From Erythrobacter sp. YJ-T3-07 (GTDB taxonomy: Bacteria; Pseudomonadota; Alphaproteobacteria; Sphingomonadales; Sphingomonadaceae), in assembly GCF_015999305.1 (NCBI RefSeq), contig NZ_JAEAGP010000001.1, forward strand, positions 2,817,001 through 2,881,000: a stretch of 64,000 nucleotides of DNA, given 5' to 3'. Shown in pieces: positions 1 to 9,058 of this stretch (position 1 is its first letter; the number at the start of each line of letters is the position of its first letter). Under the pieces are notes generated by a model. It worked only from the letters and a program-made list of their open reading frames with translations, was not told the origin of the DNA and searched no databases. The position numbers were made by a program, and so were the translations under genes.

Positions 1-47
1 AGCAGGGCGAGCGCGGCGGCTCCGGTCAGCAGGCGACGGATGGTCAT
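1..47 (-). CDS. 5' fragment of a secreted-protein gene
   Basis: Only the first 15 codons are inside the window; the gene continues off the left edge. They read MTIRRLLTGAAALAL, the start of a typical Sec signal peptide: two arginines, then an alanine- and leucine-rich stretch. The sequence GGAG lies about 9 bases before the ATG at a good ribosome-binding distance. It is transcribed in the same direction as the secreted amidohydrolase upstream of it, 100 bp away, so the two may be co-transcribed. Nothing can be said about function. Confidence 0.55.
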   Translation of the reverse strand, partial: MTIRRLLTGAAALAL

Positions 48-151
48 GTCGGTAGTCTCCCCCAAGGAATATAATCGCGCGACGATAGGCCGGGCCAGGG
101 CACCAGCCAATCGCCTTCTGCAAAGGCCAGCGGCCAATCGACGAACGTCGG

Positions 152-1423
152 CTATTCGATCACCCGGCCACGGACCATTGCGAAGTCGACCTTCTCCAGC
201 ACCGTCACATCGTCCAGCGGATTGCCGTCGACCGCGATGATGTCTGCCGAATAGCCGGGCGCGAGGCGGCCGATCTGGTCGTCCATTTCCAGCACCTTCG
301 CGGCGACCGTCGTGGCGCTGGCAAGGGCCTGCCGGTCGGTCATCCCCTGCGCGCGCATCAGCGCGAATTCGCCCGCATTGCGGCCATGCGCGAACACGCC
401 GGCATCGGTGCCGAAGGCGATCGGCACGTTCCAGCGCAGCGCCTTGCCCATGAAGACGCGCGCGGTTTCGGCCACCGCGCGGATCTTGTCCTCCACCACG
501 GGGGTGTAGATGCCCTTGCCCAGCCGCTCGGTCACGCCTTGGAACGCCATCAGCGTGGGGACCAGCACGGTGCCGTTCTCGCGCATCGCGCGCGCCGCCG
601 CCTCATCCAGATAGGTGCCGTGCTCGATCGTATCGATCCCGGCGCGGCTCGCCGCCTCGATCCCGCGCGCGCCATGCGCGTGGGCCATCACCTTGAGGCC
701 GAGCGAGTGCGCGGTGTCGGCGATCGCCTTCATCTCGGCATCGCTGAAATGCGCCTCCAGCCCGCGCCCTTGCTGGCTGAGCACGCCTCCGGTCGCGGTG
801 ATCTTGATCACGTCGGAGCCATTCTGGCTCGCCAGCCGCACCTTGGCCGCGCATTCGACCGGACCGGTGCAGGTGAAGCCTGTGTCGAGCAGTTCGTTGA
901 CCTCGGGCCGGAAGCCGTTGACGTCGCCGTGCCCGCCGATGATCGCCAGCGGCACGCCCGCCGCGACGATCCGCGGGCCGGGGATCAGCCCCTCCGCCGT
1001 TCCGCGCCGCAGGGCGAAAGCGGTTTCGGGCCCGCTGCCCGCCTCGCGCACGGTGGTGAAGCCGGCCAGCGCGGTGAGCCGCGCGTTCTTCGCGCCCACG
1101 ACCACGCCCCACTCGTCCGGCTCGACCGCTTCCTTCCAGAAATCGCCACCGGGATCGCCGGTCAGGTGGACATGCAGGTCGATCAGCCCGGGCAGCACGG
1201 TCTTGTCGGCAAGGTCGATCACCTGCGCCTCGCCACCCGGTGTCTGGAGCCCGTCGACGATCGAGACGATCCGGCCATCCTCGATCGTGATGGTGGCCGG
1301 GCCGCTCGGCTCGCTGTCGGCATCGCGGATCACCGATCCGGCATGGATCACCGTCACCTGCGCCAGTGCAGGCGTACCCAGCAGCGTAGCAAGCGCCGCC
1401 ATCATCCAGACCAGTACCCGCAT
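152..1423 (-). CDS. secreted metal-dependent amidohydrolase
   Basis: A 423-residue member of the amidohydrolase superfamily (imidazolonepropionase/prolidase-like branch), probably cleaving a dipeptide or related amide in the periplasm. A signal peptide covers residues 1-22 and ends TPALA-Q. The metal site is visible: GLIDLHVHL with the HxH pair at H84 and H86, a KITATGG segment near residue 200 that normally carries the carbamylated lysine, MAHAHG, TIEHGTY, and the catalytic FGTDAG near residue 325. The start at 1423 was chosen because the signal peptide begins there and GGGGGAATAGGA precedes it; the frame stays open far upstream only as an antisense artefact of the peptidase gene. Substrate is not determinable from sequence. 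Confidence 0.88.
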   Translation of the reverse strand: MRVLVWMMAALATLLGTPALAQVTVIHAGSVIRDADSEPSGPATITIEDGRIVSIVDGLQTPGGEAQVIDLADKTVLPGLIDLHVHLTGDPGGDFWKEAVEPDEWGVVVGAKNARLTALAGFTTVREAGSGPETAFALRRGTAEGLIPGPRIVAAGVPLAIIGGHGDVNGFRPEVNELLDTGFTCTGPVECAAKVRLASQNGSDVIKITATGGVLSQQGRGLEAHFSDAEMKAIADTAHSLGLKVMAHAHGARGIEAASRAGIDTIEHGTYLDEAAARAMRENGTVLVPTLMAFQGVTERLGKGIYTPVVEDKIRAVAETARVFMGKALRWNVPIAFGTDAGVFAHGRNAGEFALMRAQGMTDRQALASATTVAAKVLEMDDQIGRLAPGYSADIIAVDGNPLDDVTVLEKVDFAMVRGRVIE

Positions 1424-1537
1424 CGTCCTATTCCCCCTTTTGCCCGGTCGCACGTTTGCGCACGCCGGATGGCTGGCTATAGCCTGCCGCACAGTTTGGC
1501 AAAAACAACCCAAGCAATACGAGAGGACCACCAGAAG

Positions 1538-3592
1538 ATGCACCACGCCACCCGCACTGCCCTGACCGCCGCCAGCCTGCTCGCCGGGGTGTCGCTCGCC
1601 GCGACCGCCCAGGCGCGCCCGATGACGCCGCAGGATGTGGCACAGCTGGAAAGCGTGGGCGCAATCGCCGTCTCGCCCGATGGCAGCCGCGTCGCCTACA
1701 CCACCGCCAGCCTGCCCGACGTGGTTGCGGGCGAGGATAATGACAGCACGCAGCAGCAGCTGAAAATGGCCTACGGGCCGGACAACACCCGGGTCTTCCT
1801 GCCCGAGGACGTCTCCGTCTCGACCGTCGAATTCTCGCCCGACGGGCGGATGGTCAGCTTTCTGTGGAGCAAGGACGACGAGGATCGCGCGGTCTGGGGT
1901 ATCCCGGTCGATGGTGGCGCGCAGATGAAGCTCGCCGAGGTCAAGGATGCCAGCGTGCGCAGCTACGCATGGGCACCCGATGGCGCGACGCTCTATCTGC
2001 TGACGAGCGCCGCCCCCGACAAGGACCGCAAGGCAGAGGCCAAGAAGGGCTTCAACGCGGTGGTCTATGAAGAGGAAGAGCGGTTCAACCGCCTGTTCGC
2101 CGCGCAGGCCGGTGGCGAGGAGATCGACGCGAAGCCGCGCGAGATCGAAGTGTCCGGCTACATCACCTCGTTCAGGCTGACGCCCGACGGCAAGCTTGGC
2201 ATTGTCGAAAGCCAGCCGACCCCGCGGATCGACGACACCTATACCGCCAGCCGGGTGAATATCATCGATCTGGGCACGGGCCGCGTGCTGCGCGCGGTCG
2301 AGACGCCGGGCAAGCTGGGCGATCTGGAAGTCTCGCCCGACGGCAGGCAACTCTCGCTGGTCGCCGGTATCGACAAGCACGATCCCGCCGCGACCACGCT
2401 GCATCTGGTCGATGTCGCCAGCGGTGCATACCGCGCGCTCAATCAGGGCGCGGCGGAAGCGGTCGGCGATACCGAATGGCTCGCCAATGGCCAGCTCGCC
2501 GCGATCGTGGACAAGGGCGCGGATACGATCCTGCGCGTGTACAATGCCGATGGCAGCGTCGCGCAGGAAATCGACCCGGGCGAGCTGGTGCCGACTGCCC
2601 TCGAAAACGGCGGCAGCGATTCTCTGTTCGTGCGTGCCGACAGCCCGCGCCATCCCGGTGAGCTGTTCGCGCTGAACGGCACCACCCTCACCCGCTGGAC
2701 CAGCCACAACCCGTGGCTCGCCGAAATCGACTTCGGCACGCAGCGCACGATGACCTACACCGCGCGCGACGGGCAGCAGGTGGAAGGCATTCTGATCGAG
2801 CCGGTCGGCGGTGTGCCCAAGGGCGGCGCGCCGACCATCATGATGGTCCATGGCGGGCCGGAATCGCACTACACCAATGGCTGGCTGACCGGCTATTCGA
2901 TGCCCGGCCAGGTCGGCGCGGGTCAGGGCTATGCCGTGTTCCACCCCAACTATCGCGGCTCGACCGGCTACGGCACCGCGTTCTCCAAGCAGCACCAGGG
3001 CGACTATGCTGGCAAGGAATTCGACGACATCGTCGATGCCAAGCGTGCGCTGGTTGCCGAAGGCGTGACCGATGCGGACCGCACCGGGATCACCGGCGGC
3101 TCCTACGGCGGCTTCGCCAGCGCCTGGGGTGCGACCTATTATTCCAGCGAATATGCCGCGAGTGTGATGTTCGTCGGCATCTCCAACAATCTCAGCAAGT
3201 TCGGCACCACCGACATCCCGAACGAGATGTATCTGGTGCACGAGCGCAAGTGGCCTTGGGAAGAATGGGATCACCTGCTCGAACGCAGCCCGATCTATCA
3301 CGTCGACAAGGCGGAAACCCCGATCCTGATCATGCACGGGGCAGAAGACACGCGCGTTTCGCCGACGCAAAGCTACGAGCTGTATCGCAACATCAAGGTG
3401 CGCAAGCCCGACACTCCGGTGCGCCTCGTGCTGTTCCCGGGCGAAGGCCACGGCAACCGGCGCGCGGCCAGCCGCTACGACTACAACCTGCGCATGATGC
3501 AGTGGTTCGACACTTATCTGAAGACGGGCGACCGCGATGCGCAGATGCCCGCCCCACGCCCCGATCTGATGATCGAGGACAAAAGCGAGTAA
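1538..3592 (+). CDS. secreted S9 family serine peptidase
   Basis: A 684-residue prolyl-oligopeptidase-family (S9) enzyme of the dipeptidyl/acylaminoacyl-peptidase type, likely periplasmic: an N-terminal signal peptide ends TAQA near residue 24. The first two thirds form a beta-propeller (repeated SPDG/APDG blade motifs such as VSPDGSRVAYT and FSPDGRMVSF). The C-terminal alpha/beta-hydrolase carries the nucleophile in GGSYGG near residue 520, the acid in HGAEDTRV near 604 and the histidine in GEGHGN near 636. It is divergent from the amidohydrolase gene, sharing a short intergenic region; both are secreted peptide-degrading enzymes, which suggests a common role in peptide scavenging. Confidence 0.9.
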   Translation: MHHATRTALTAASLLAGVSLAATAQARPMTPQDVAQLESVGAIAVSPDGSRVAYTTASLPDVVAGEDNDSTQQQLKMAYGPDNTRVFLPEDVSVSTVEFSPDGRMVSFLWSKDDEDRAVWGIPVDGGAQMKLAEVKDASVRSYAWAPDGATLYLLTSAAPDKDRKAEAKKGFNAVVYEEEERFNRLFAAQAGGEEIDAKPREIEVSGYITSFRLTPDGKLGIVESQPTPRIDDTYTASRVNIIDLGTGRVLRAVETPGKLGDLEVSPDGRQLSLVAGIDKHDPAATTLHLVDVASGAYRALNQGAAEAVGDTEWLANGQLAAIVDKGADTILRVYNADGSVAQEIDPGELVPTALENGGSDSLFVRADSPRHPGELFALNGTTLTRWTSHNPWLAEIDFGTQRTMTYTARDGQQVEGILIEPVGGVPKGGAPTIMMVHGGPESHYTNGWLTGYSMPGQVGAGQGYAVFHPNYRGSTGYGTAFSKQHQGDYAGKEFDDIVDAKRALVAEGVTDADRTGITGGSYGGFASAWGATYYSSEYAASVMFVGISNNLSKFGTTDIPNEMYLVHERKWPWEEWDHLLERSPIYHVDKAETPILIMHGAEDTRVSPTQSYELYRNIKVRKPDTPVRLVLFPGEGHGNRRAASRYDYNLRMMQWFDTYLKTGDRDAQMPAPRPDLMIEDKSE

Positions 3593-3610
3593 AGGCCCCG
3601 GCCAATAAGA

Positions 3611-3646
3611 AAAGGGCGCGGAGGTTTAAGCCTCCGCGCCCTTTTT
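3611..3646. terminator. bidirectional intrinsic terminator
   Basis: A perfect 14-bp stem (AAAGGGCGCGGAGG at 3611-3624 pairing with 3631-3644) with a 6-base loop TTTAAG. A T run follows on the plus strand, and TTTCTTATT follows on the minus strand. It lies between the convergent S9 peptidase and mipA-like genes and can stop transcription from both sides. Confidence 0.9.
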
Positions 3647-3698
3647 CATGCGCTTGCAATGGCAATCCGCTACGCGCGAACCTAGCGCACCTCCCGCG

Positions 3699-4583
3699 TC
3701 AGAAGGTGTAGCCGATGCCGGCACCGATCAGGAACTGGTCGGCATCGCCGCGCAGCGCGACGAAGGGTGACTTTTCGGCATCGCCGATCATCCGCGAATA
3801 GCCGCCGATCGCGAATAGCGCGAGGCCGCCATTGGTGAGGTCGCCGTCCAGATCATACCCGACCAGCAGGTTCGCGCTGAGCTTGTTGAAGCCGGAACCG
3901 GCATCATAGACCGGCAGGCCGCTGGCGGTCGCCTGCGCAGGGGTGACTGAATAGTAGTATTCGTTGAACGCCTCGTCCCCGTGCTCCGCACTGAGTGACA
4001 GGCTGACGGCCGCGCCGCGGCTCACGGGCGTGAAATAGGTCACCGTGGGGTTGATCACCATCCCCTCGTGCGCGCCCGCGACGTCCCACCGGACGTCGAC
4101 ATTGGCCGACAGGCTGTCGTAGGGGTTGAGCACGCCCGAGATGCCGATGCTGGCGCTGGGACCGACCTCGACCGCCGTATCCAGCTCACCCGCCGCAGCG
4201 ACCACCGGGTCCTCGATATCGCCGGTCCGCGAGGTGCGCAGGCGGATAGCCGGGCCGAAGCCGAAATTGACCTTGCTGTCGGCGCTGTCGGGAATGAAAT
4301 CGAGCGCGAGACCGGCCGCGCGCGGGTTGATGTCGACCCCGCCAAGGCTGCCCTGGATGATCGGCAGCGGAAAGACCTCGTAATCGTCCGAGCCGTCGTA
4401 ATCGGGCGCGAAACCCGCACCTACGCCGATCTGGACCCAGTCGCCGTCGAACACCGTACCCTCGGCAGAGCGGGCCGGAGCGTCATCGTCCGGGCCGTCT
4501 TGCGCGAGTGCCGGAGCAGCCAGCCCGGCACAGGCGAACGCGACCGCAGCGAACGTTGCGGGGGCGGGAAAAATTGAACGCAT
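3699..4583 (-). CDS. MipA/OmpV family outer-membrane protein
   Basis: A 294-residue outer-membrane beta-barrel protein. The signal peptide ends APALAQ near residue 28. An acidic linker follows, then alternating aromatic and glycine-rich strands typical of MipA/OmpV proteins (IGVGAGFAPDYDGSDDYEVFPLP near residues 52-74), ending in the terminal phenylalanine GIGYTF expected for BAM-dependent insertion. MipA proteins were described as scaffolding factors linking murein polymerase and hydrolase, but many family members have no known role. It is transcribed alone, with a shared terminator downstream. Confidence 0.85.
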   Translation of the reverse strand: MRSIFPAPATFAAVAFACAGLAAPALAQDGPDDDAPARSAEGTVFDGDWVQIGVGAGFAPDYDGSDDYEVFPLPIIQGSLGGVDINPRAAGLALDFIPDSADSKVNFGFGPAIRLRTSRTGDIEDPVVAAAGELDTAVEVGPSASIGISGVLNPYDSLSANVDVRWDVAGAHEGMVINPTVTYFTPVSRGAAVSLSLSAEHGDEAFNEYYYSVTPAQATASGLPVYDAGSGFNKLSANLLVGYDLDGDLTNGGLALFAIGGYSRMIGDAEKSPFVALRGDADQFLIGAGIGYTF

Positions 4584-4713
4584 GGATTATCCCTCATGTT
4601 GCGCCCCATTGAACGGCGATGGAGAGGCATAGTTCCACGCGAAAGCGCATGATTGCGCGGGCGACCGCAAGTTCAATTGCACCTTTTTCCCCAGCGCCCT
4701 ACGAGCATGGGCG

Positions 4714-5925
4714 ATGACACCGGCGACATCAGGGGCTCGTGCCGACATCGCAATCCTTGGCGGCGGCCTTGCCGGCGGCCTGATCGCGCTCGCCCTGCGC
4801 CGGGCCGATCCATCGATGGCGGTGGTCCTGATCGAGGCGGGCGAGACGCTGGGCGGCAACCACCGCTGGAGCTGGTTCGAAAGCGACCTGCCGCAAGGCG
4901 GCGCGGCGCTGCTCGCCCCATTTCGCAAGATCCACTGGCCCGCCGGTTACGACGTGCATTTCCCCGAGCACTCGCGGCGGCTGGAGAGCACCTATTTCTC
5001 GCTCGCCTCGGCCGATTTCGACGCCGCGCTGCGCCGCGAGCTGGCGCAGTCGACCATTCACACGGGCCGCAACGTCGCTTCGGTCGATGCGCGCGGCGCG
5101 ACGCTGGAGGGGGGCGAGCGGATCGAGGCGCGCTGCGTGATCGACGCGCGCGGCTTCATCCTGTCCAACGCGTTCGAGGGTGGCTGGCAGGTGTTCATGG
5201 GCCGCCATCTGCGCACCGACGCCCCGCACGATGTCGACCGCCCGATCGTAATGGACGCCAAGGTGCGCCAGCACGACGCGTTCCGGTTCGTCTACACCCT
5301 GCCGCTCGCCGCCGACCAGTTGTTCGTGGAGGATACCTACTACCAGGACAGCCCCGCGCTCGACCGCGCTGTGCTCTCCAGCCGGATCGATCGCTATTGC
5401 GATGCGATGGGCTGGCATGGCGAGCCCGTCGCGTTCGAAACCGGCGTCCTCCCAGTGGTGACCGGCGGCGATCTCGCCCGATACCAGCGCGAGGTGCGCG
5501 TGCCCGGCGTGGCGATGGCGGGCGCACGGGCGATGATATCCCACCCGCTGACCAGCTATACCCTGCCCTTCGCGGTCGAGACCGCGCTGCTGGTGGCCGA
5601 AAACCGCGATCTGCCCGGCGAACAGATGGCCGCCCTGCTCGAAGCGCATGCGCGCCGTGTGTGGCAGCGGACCGGTTTTTACCGGATGCTCGGCAAAATG
5701 CTGTTCGGCGCGGCGAAACCTGAGGAACGATATCGCATCTTCTCGCGCTTCTATCGCTTATCGCCGGGATTGATCGAGCGGTTCTATGCCGCACGTTCGA
5801 CAACCCCCGACAAGCTCAGGGTCTTGACCGGCAAGCCGCCGGTCCCGATCCCCCATGCCCTGCGCGCGCTGGCATCACACCGCCCGCCGCTCGCCCCACC
5901 AGAAGGAACTGCCGACAATGGCTGA
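4714..5925 (+). CDS. crtY: lycopene beta-cyclase CrtY
   Basis: A 403-residue CrtY-type flavoprotein that closes the beta-ionone rings of lycopene to give beta-carotene. The N-terminal dinucleotide-binding motif IAILGGGLAGG is at residues 12-22. The downstream segments LGGNHRWSWF, FxYTLPL and ISHPLTSYTLPFAVETA are characteristic of CrtY. Length is usual for the family. No strong ribosome-binding site precedes the ATG at 4714; a neighbouring ATG at 4707 is out of frame. The 3' end overlaps crtI by 8 bp, so the two are coupled. Confidence 0.93.
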   Translation: MTPATSGARADIAILGGGLAGGLIALALRRADPSMAVVLIEAGETLGGNHRWSWFESDLPQGGAALLAPFRKIHWPAGYDVHFPEHSRRLESTYFSLASADFDAALRRELAQSTIHTGRNVASVDARGATLEGGERIEARCVIDARGFILSNAFEGGWQVFMGRHLRTDAPHDVDRPIVMDAKVRQHDAFRFVYTLPLAADQLFVEDTYYQDSPALDRAVLSSRIDRYCDAMGWHGEPVAFETGVLPVVTGGDLARYQREVRVPGVAMAGARAMISHPLTSYTLPFAVETALLVAENRDLPGEQMAALLEAHARRVWQRTGFYRMLGKMLFGAAKPEERYRIFSRFYRLSPGLIERFYAARSTTPDKLRVLTGKPPVPIPHALRALASHRPPLAPPEGTADNG

Positions 5926-7405
5926 AGGCCGTACAGCATGCGTTATCGGGGCCGGTTTCGGCGGCCTCGCGCTCGCCATCAGATTGCAGAGCGCGGGGAT
6001 CGCCACGACCGTGATCGAGGGCCGCGACAAGCCCGGCGGCCGCGCCTATTACTGGGAACGCGACGGGTTTACCTTCGACGGCGGGCCGACGGTCGTCACC
6101 GATCCCGACTGCCTGAAGGAACTCTGGGCACTCTCGGGCCACGACATCGCGCAGGATGTCGAGCTGGTTCCGGTCAAGCCGTTCTACCGCCTCAACTGGC
6201 CCGACGGCACGAATTTCGACTATTCGAACGACCATGAAGAGCTGTTCGCGGAGATCGCGAAGCTCAACCCCAAGGATGTCGAAGGCTACCAGCGCTTCCT
6301 CGAATACTCCGCCGGGGTTTACGAGGAAGGCTACGTCAAGCTGGGCACCGTGCCCTTCCTCGACTTCAAGTCGATGCTGAAGGCCGCGCCTGCGCTGATG
6401 AAGAAGCAGGCCTATCGTAGCGTCTATTCGATGGTCTCCAGCTTCGTCGAGAACGAGAAGCTGCGCGAGGCGCTGAGCTTCCATACGCTGCTGGTCGGCG
6501 GCAATCCCATGAAGACGTCCAGCATCTACGCGCTGATCCACAAGCTGGAGATGGATGGCGGCGTGTGGTGGACCAAGGGCGGCACCAACCGCCTGATCGC
6601 GGGAATGGTCCGCCATTTCGAGCGGATCGGCGGGACCATGCGCGTGGGCGATCCGGTGGTCGGGATCGAAGTCGACGACAAGCGCGCGAAGAGCGTGATG
6701 ACGCAGAGCGGCTTCGTGCAGCGGTTCGACGCGGTCGCCAGCAATGCCGACATAATGCACTCCTACCGCGACCTGCTGGGCCGTTCGCAGCGCGGGTGGA
6801 GCATGGGACGCCGTCTTGCCCGCAAGAGCTACAGCCCCGGGCTGTTCGTGGTCCATTTCGGCCTGGAGGGCACATGGCCGGGCATCGCGCATCACATGAT
6901 TTTGTTCGGGCCGCGCTACAAAGGGCTGCTCGACGACATCTACCAGCACGGCGTGCTGCCGGAAGATTTCTCGATCTACCTCCACCACCCGAGCAAGAGC
7001 GATCCGAGCATGGCCCCGCCGGGGATGAGCACGTTCTACGCGCTGGTCCCGGTGGCGCATCAGGGCAAGCTGCAGGTCGACTGGGACGAGGTCGGCCCGC
7101 TGCTCGAAAAGCGCATCCTCGACGAGGTCGGCAAGCGGCTGGTGCCCGACATTCACAAACGCATCGTGACCAAGTTCCACTACGCGCCGAGCGATTTCTC
7201 AGCCGATCTCAACGCGCATCTTGGCAGCGCCTTCAGCCTCGAACCCGTGCTGACCCAGAGCGCCTATTTCCGCGGCCACAACCGTGACGACGTGATCAAG
7301 AACTTCTACCTCGTCGGCGCAGGCACCCATCCGGGCGCGGGCATCCCCGGCGTGGTCGGTAGTGCAAAGGCGACCGCCGGGCTGATGATAGAGGATCTCG
7401 CATGA
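5918..7405 (+). CDS. crtI: phytoene desaturase CrtI
   Basis: A 495-residue FAD-dependent phytoene desaturase that introduces double bonds into phytoene to give lycopene. The N-terminus has the Rossmann motif VIGAGFGGLALAIRLQ followed by the GRDKPGGRAYYWE segment, then DGGPTVVTDP. The C-terminus has GAGTHPGAGIPGVVGSAKATA, the conserved carotenoid-desaturase signature. The start at 5918 has AGAAGGA upstream; the frame is open further upstream but would then run deeply into crtY. Neighbours crtY and crtB place it in the same biosynthetic operon. Confidence 0.95.
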   Translation: MAEGRTACVIGAGFGGLALAIRLQSAGIATTVIEGRDKPGGRAYYWERDGFTFDGGPTVVTDPDCLKELWALSGHDIAQDVELVPVKPFYRLNWPDGTNFDYSNDHEELFAEIAKLNPKDVEGYQRFLEYSAGVYEEGYVKLGTVPFLDFKSMLKAAPALMKKQAYRSVYSMVSSFVENEKLREALSFHTLLVGGNPMKTSSIYALIHKLEMDGGVWWTKGGTNRLIAGMVRHFERIGGTMRVGDPVVGIEVDDKRAKSVMTQSGFVQRFDAVASNADIMHSYRDLLGRSQRGWSMGRRLARKSYSPGLFVVHFGLEGTWPGIAHHMILFGPRYKGLLDDIYQHGVLPEDFSIYLHHPSKSDPSMAPPGMSTFYALVPVAHQGKLQVDWDEVGPLLEKRILDEVGKRLVPDIHKRIVTKFHYAPSDFSADLNAHLGSAFSLEPVLTQSAYFRGHNRDDVIKNFYLVGAGTHPGAGIPGVVGSAKATAGLMIEDLA

Positions 7406-7436
7406 TCCTCCCCGGCACGGGGAGGGCGAGCCGCAA

Positions 7437-8018
7437 ATGAAACGCCTCGCGATCTATTGCGGTGCGGCCACGCCGCCCGATCCGCGCTATATCGAGCTGG
7501 CTCGCGACGTCGGCGCGGAACTGGCGCGGCGTGATATTGGCGTCGTCTATGGCGGCGGTCGGCTCGGCCTGATGGGGGCGCTGGCGCAGGGCGCGCTCGA
7601 TCAGGGCGGCGAGGTGATCGGGGTGATCCCGCACGCGATGGTGGAGCGTGAATTCGCCAACCACGACTGCACGCAGTTGATCACGGTCGATACGATGCAC
7701 CAGCGCAAGGCGCATTTCACCGACCTCGCCGATGGTTTCATCACCCTGCCCGGCGGCATGGGGACGATGGACGAACTGTTCGAAGCCTTGAGCTGGGCGC
7801 AGATCGGCTATCACGAAAATCCGGTCGGCCTGCTCAACGCCTTCGGTTTTTACGATGATCTTGTGCAGTTCGTAAACCGGATGGCGGATACGGGTTTCGT
7901 GCGTGCGACACATCGCGAGATCTTGCAGGTTGCGGACAATTTGCCGGAACTGCTCGACAAGCTTGCGTCTTATACGCCTAATACCCCGATCTATCGCATG
8001 AGCGCAGACCAGCTTTGA
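7437..8018 (+). CDS. LOG family protein (nucleoside monophosphate phosphoribohydrolase)
   Basis: A 193-residue LOG/YgdH-type protein. The signature LPGGMGTMDELFEALSWAQIG (near residues 103-123) is the PGGxGTxxE phosphoribohydrolase motif, and VYGGGRLGLMG near residue 37 is the nucleotide-binding loop. Such enzymes split ribose-5-phosphate from AMP-like or cytokinin nucleotides. It sits between crtI and crtB with 31 bp to crtI and a 4-bp overlap with crtB, so it is translated as part of the carotenoid operon although no carotenoid role is known for the family. GGGGAGGGCGAG precedes the ATG. Confidence 0.88.
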   Translation: MKRLAIYCGAATPPDPRYIELARDVGAELARRDIGVVYGGGRLGLMGALAQGALDQGGEVIGVIPHAMVEREFANHDCTQLITVDTMHQRKAHFTDLADGFITLPGGMGTMDELFEALSWAQIGYHENPVGLLNAFGFYDDLVQFVNRMADTGFVRATHREILQVADNLPELLDKLASYTPNTPIYRMSADQL

Positions 8019-9025
8019 ACCAGGCCCGCCCCCTCGTCCCTTCGCGTTTCGTGCGCCCCTCCATCCCCCGTCCCGGCGGCGGGCGTGATCGGGCGGGCCT
8101 CGTGCGCCAGTCATATGAGGCGATCTCGGAGGGCTCGCGCAGCTTCGCCTTCGCCTCCAAGCTGTTCGACCAGGCCACACGCGAACGCGTGTGGATGCTC
8201 TACGCCTGGTGCCGCCGGTGCGACGATCTGGCCGATGCGCAGGAAAAGGGCGGCGAGCTGGGCGACCAGGCGGGGATCGAGGACCGGCTCCAGGCGATCA
8301 AGGTGCTGACCCGCCGCGCGCTGGCCGGCGAGCCGACCGCCGACGTCGCATTCGACGCGCTGGGGCAGGTCGCAGGCGAGGCCGGGATCACGCTCGACAT
8401 GGCGAACGAGGTCATCGCGGGCTTCGCGATGGACGCCAACGGCTTCAGCCCGCACAGCGAGAAGGAGCTGATGCGCTATTGCTACCACGTCGCGGGCGCG
8501 GTCGGCGTGCTGATGGCGCGGGTGATGTTCGCCCCCAACGACAGCTTCATCTACGACCGCGCGTGCGACCTCGGCCTTGCGTTCCAGCTCGCGAATGTTG
8601 CGCGCGACGTGATCGAGGATGCGGCAGCCGGGCGCTGCTACCTGCCCGACGAGTGGCTGGAGGACGCGGGGCTGACGCGCGAGAACTATGCCGACGAGGA
8701 TAACCGCTTCGCGCTCGCGGCGGTCTCCGCACGGCTGGTCGACCGGATGGAAATGTACGAGGTCGCGTCCCGGCTGGGCGCGAAACACCTGCGTTTCCGC
8801 CAGCGCTGGGCGGTTCTGTCCGCCGCGCGCATCTACGGCGCGATCGGGCGCAAGGTCCGTGCGCGTGGCCAGCTGGCATGGGATACCCGCACCTATGTGC
8901 CGTGGTACGAAAAGCTCGTCCATGTGATCGCCGCCTTCGGTGAGGCCGTCACGAAGCACGCGCCCGAGCCCGAGCACTGGCCGCCCTACGCCCGCGACGA
9001 TCTTCGCCCGGTTGCCGGGTGGTAG
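8015..9025 (+). CDS. crtB: phytoene synthase CrtB
   Basis: A squalene/phytoene synthase of up to 336 residues that condenses two geranylgeranyl diphosphates into phytoene. Both aspartate-rich metal-binding motifs are present: RRCDDLADAQE near residue 68 and NVARDVIEDAAAGRCYLP near residue 195. The start shown is a TTG sharing four bases (TTGA) with the stop of the LOG gene; a GTG at 8051 would give a slightly shorter product, and the conserved part (VRQSYEAISEGSRSF) begins only near 8101. No crtE, crtW, crtZ or crtG is visible here, so precursor supply and ring oxidation are encoded elsewhere. Confidence 0.92.
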   Translation: MNQARPLVPSRFVRPSIPRPGGGRDRAGLVRQSYEAISEGSRSFAFASKLFDQATRERVWMLYAWCRRCDDLADAQEKGGELGDQAGIEDRLQAIKVLTRRALAGEPTADVAFDALGQVAGEAGITLDMANEVIAGFAMDANGFSPHSEKELMRYCYHVAGAVGVLMARVMFAPNDSFIYDRACDLGLAFQLANVARDVIEDAAAGRCYLPDEWLEDAGLTRENYADEDNRFALAAVSARLVDRMEMYEVASRLGAKHLRFRQRWAVLSAARIYGAIGRKVRARGQLAWDTRTYVPWYEKLVHVIAAFGEAVTKHAPEPEHWPPYARDDLRPVAGW

Positions 9026-9058
9026 ACCTGCCGCCCTCTTGGCGTTAGCGCTGCGGGC

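Noticed and set aside
386..1537. Long open frame continuing upstream of the S9 peptidase
   Set aside because: It is antisense to the amidohydrolase; the signal peptide and ribosome-binding site place the real start at 1538. Similar long antisense frames (for example across 8111-10972, 30658-32289 and 32433-34817) were rejected for the same reason.
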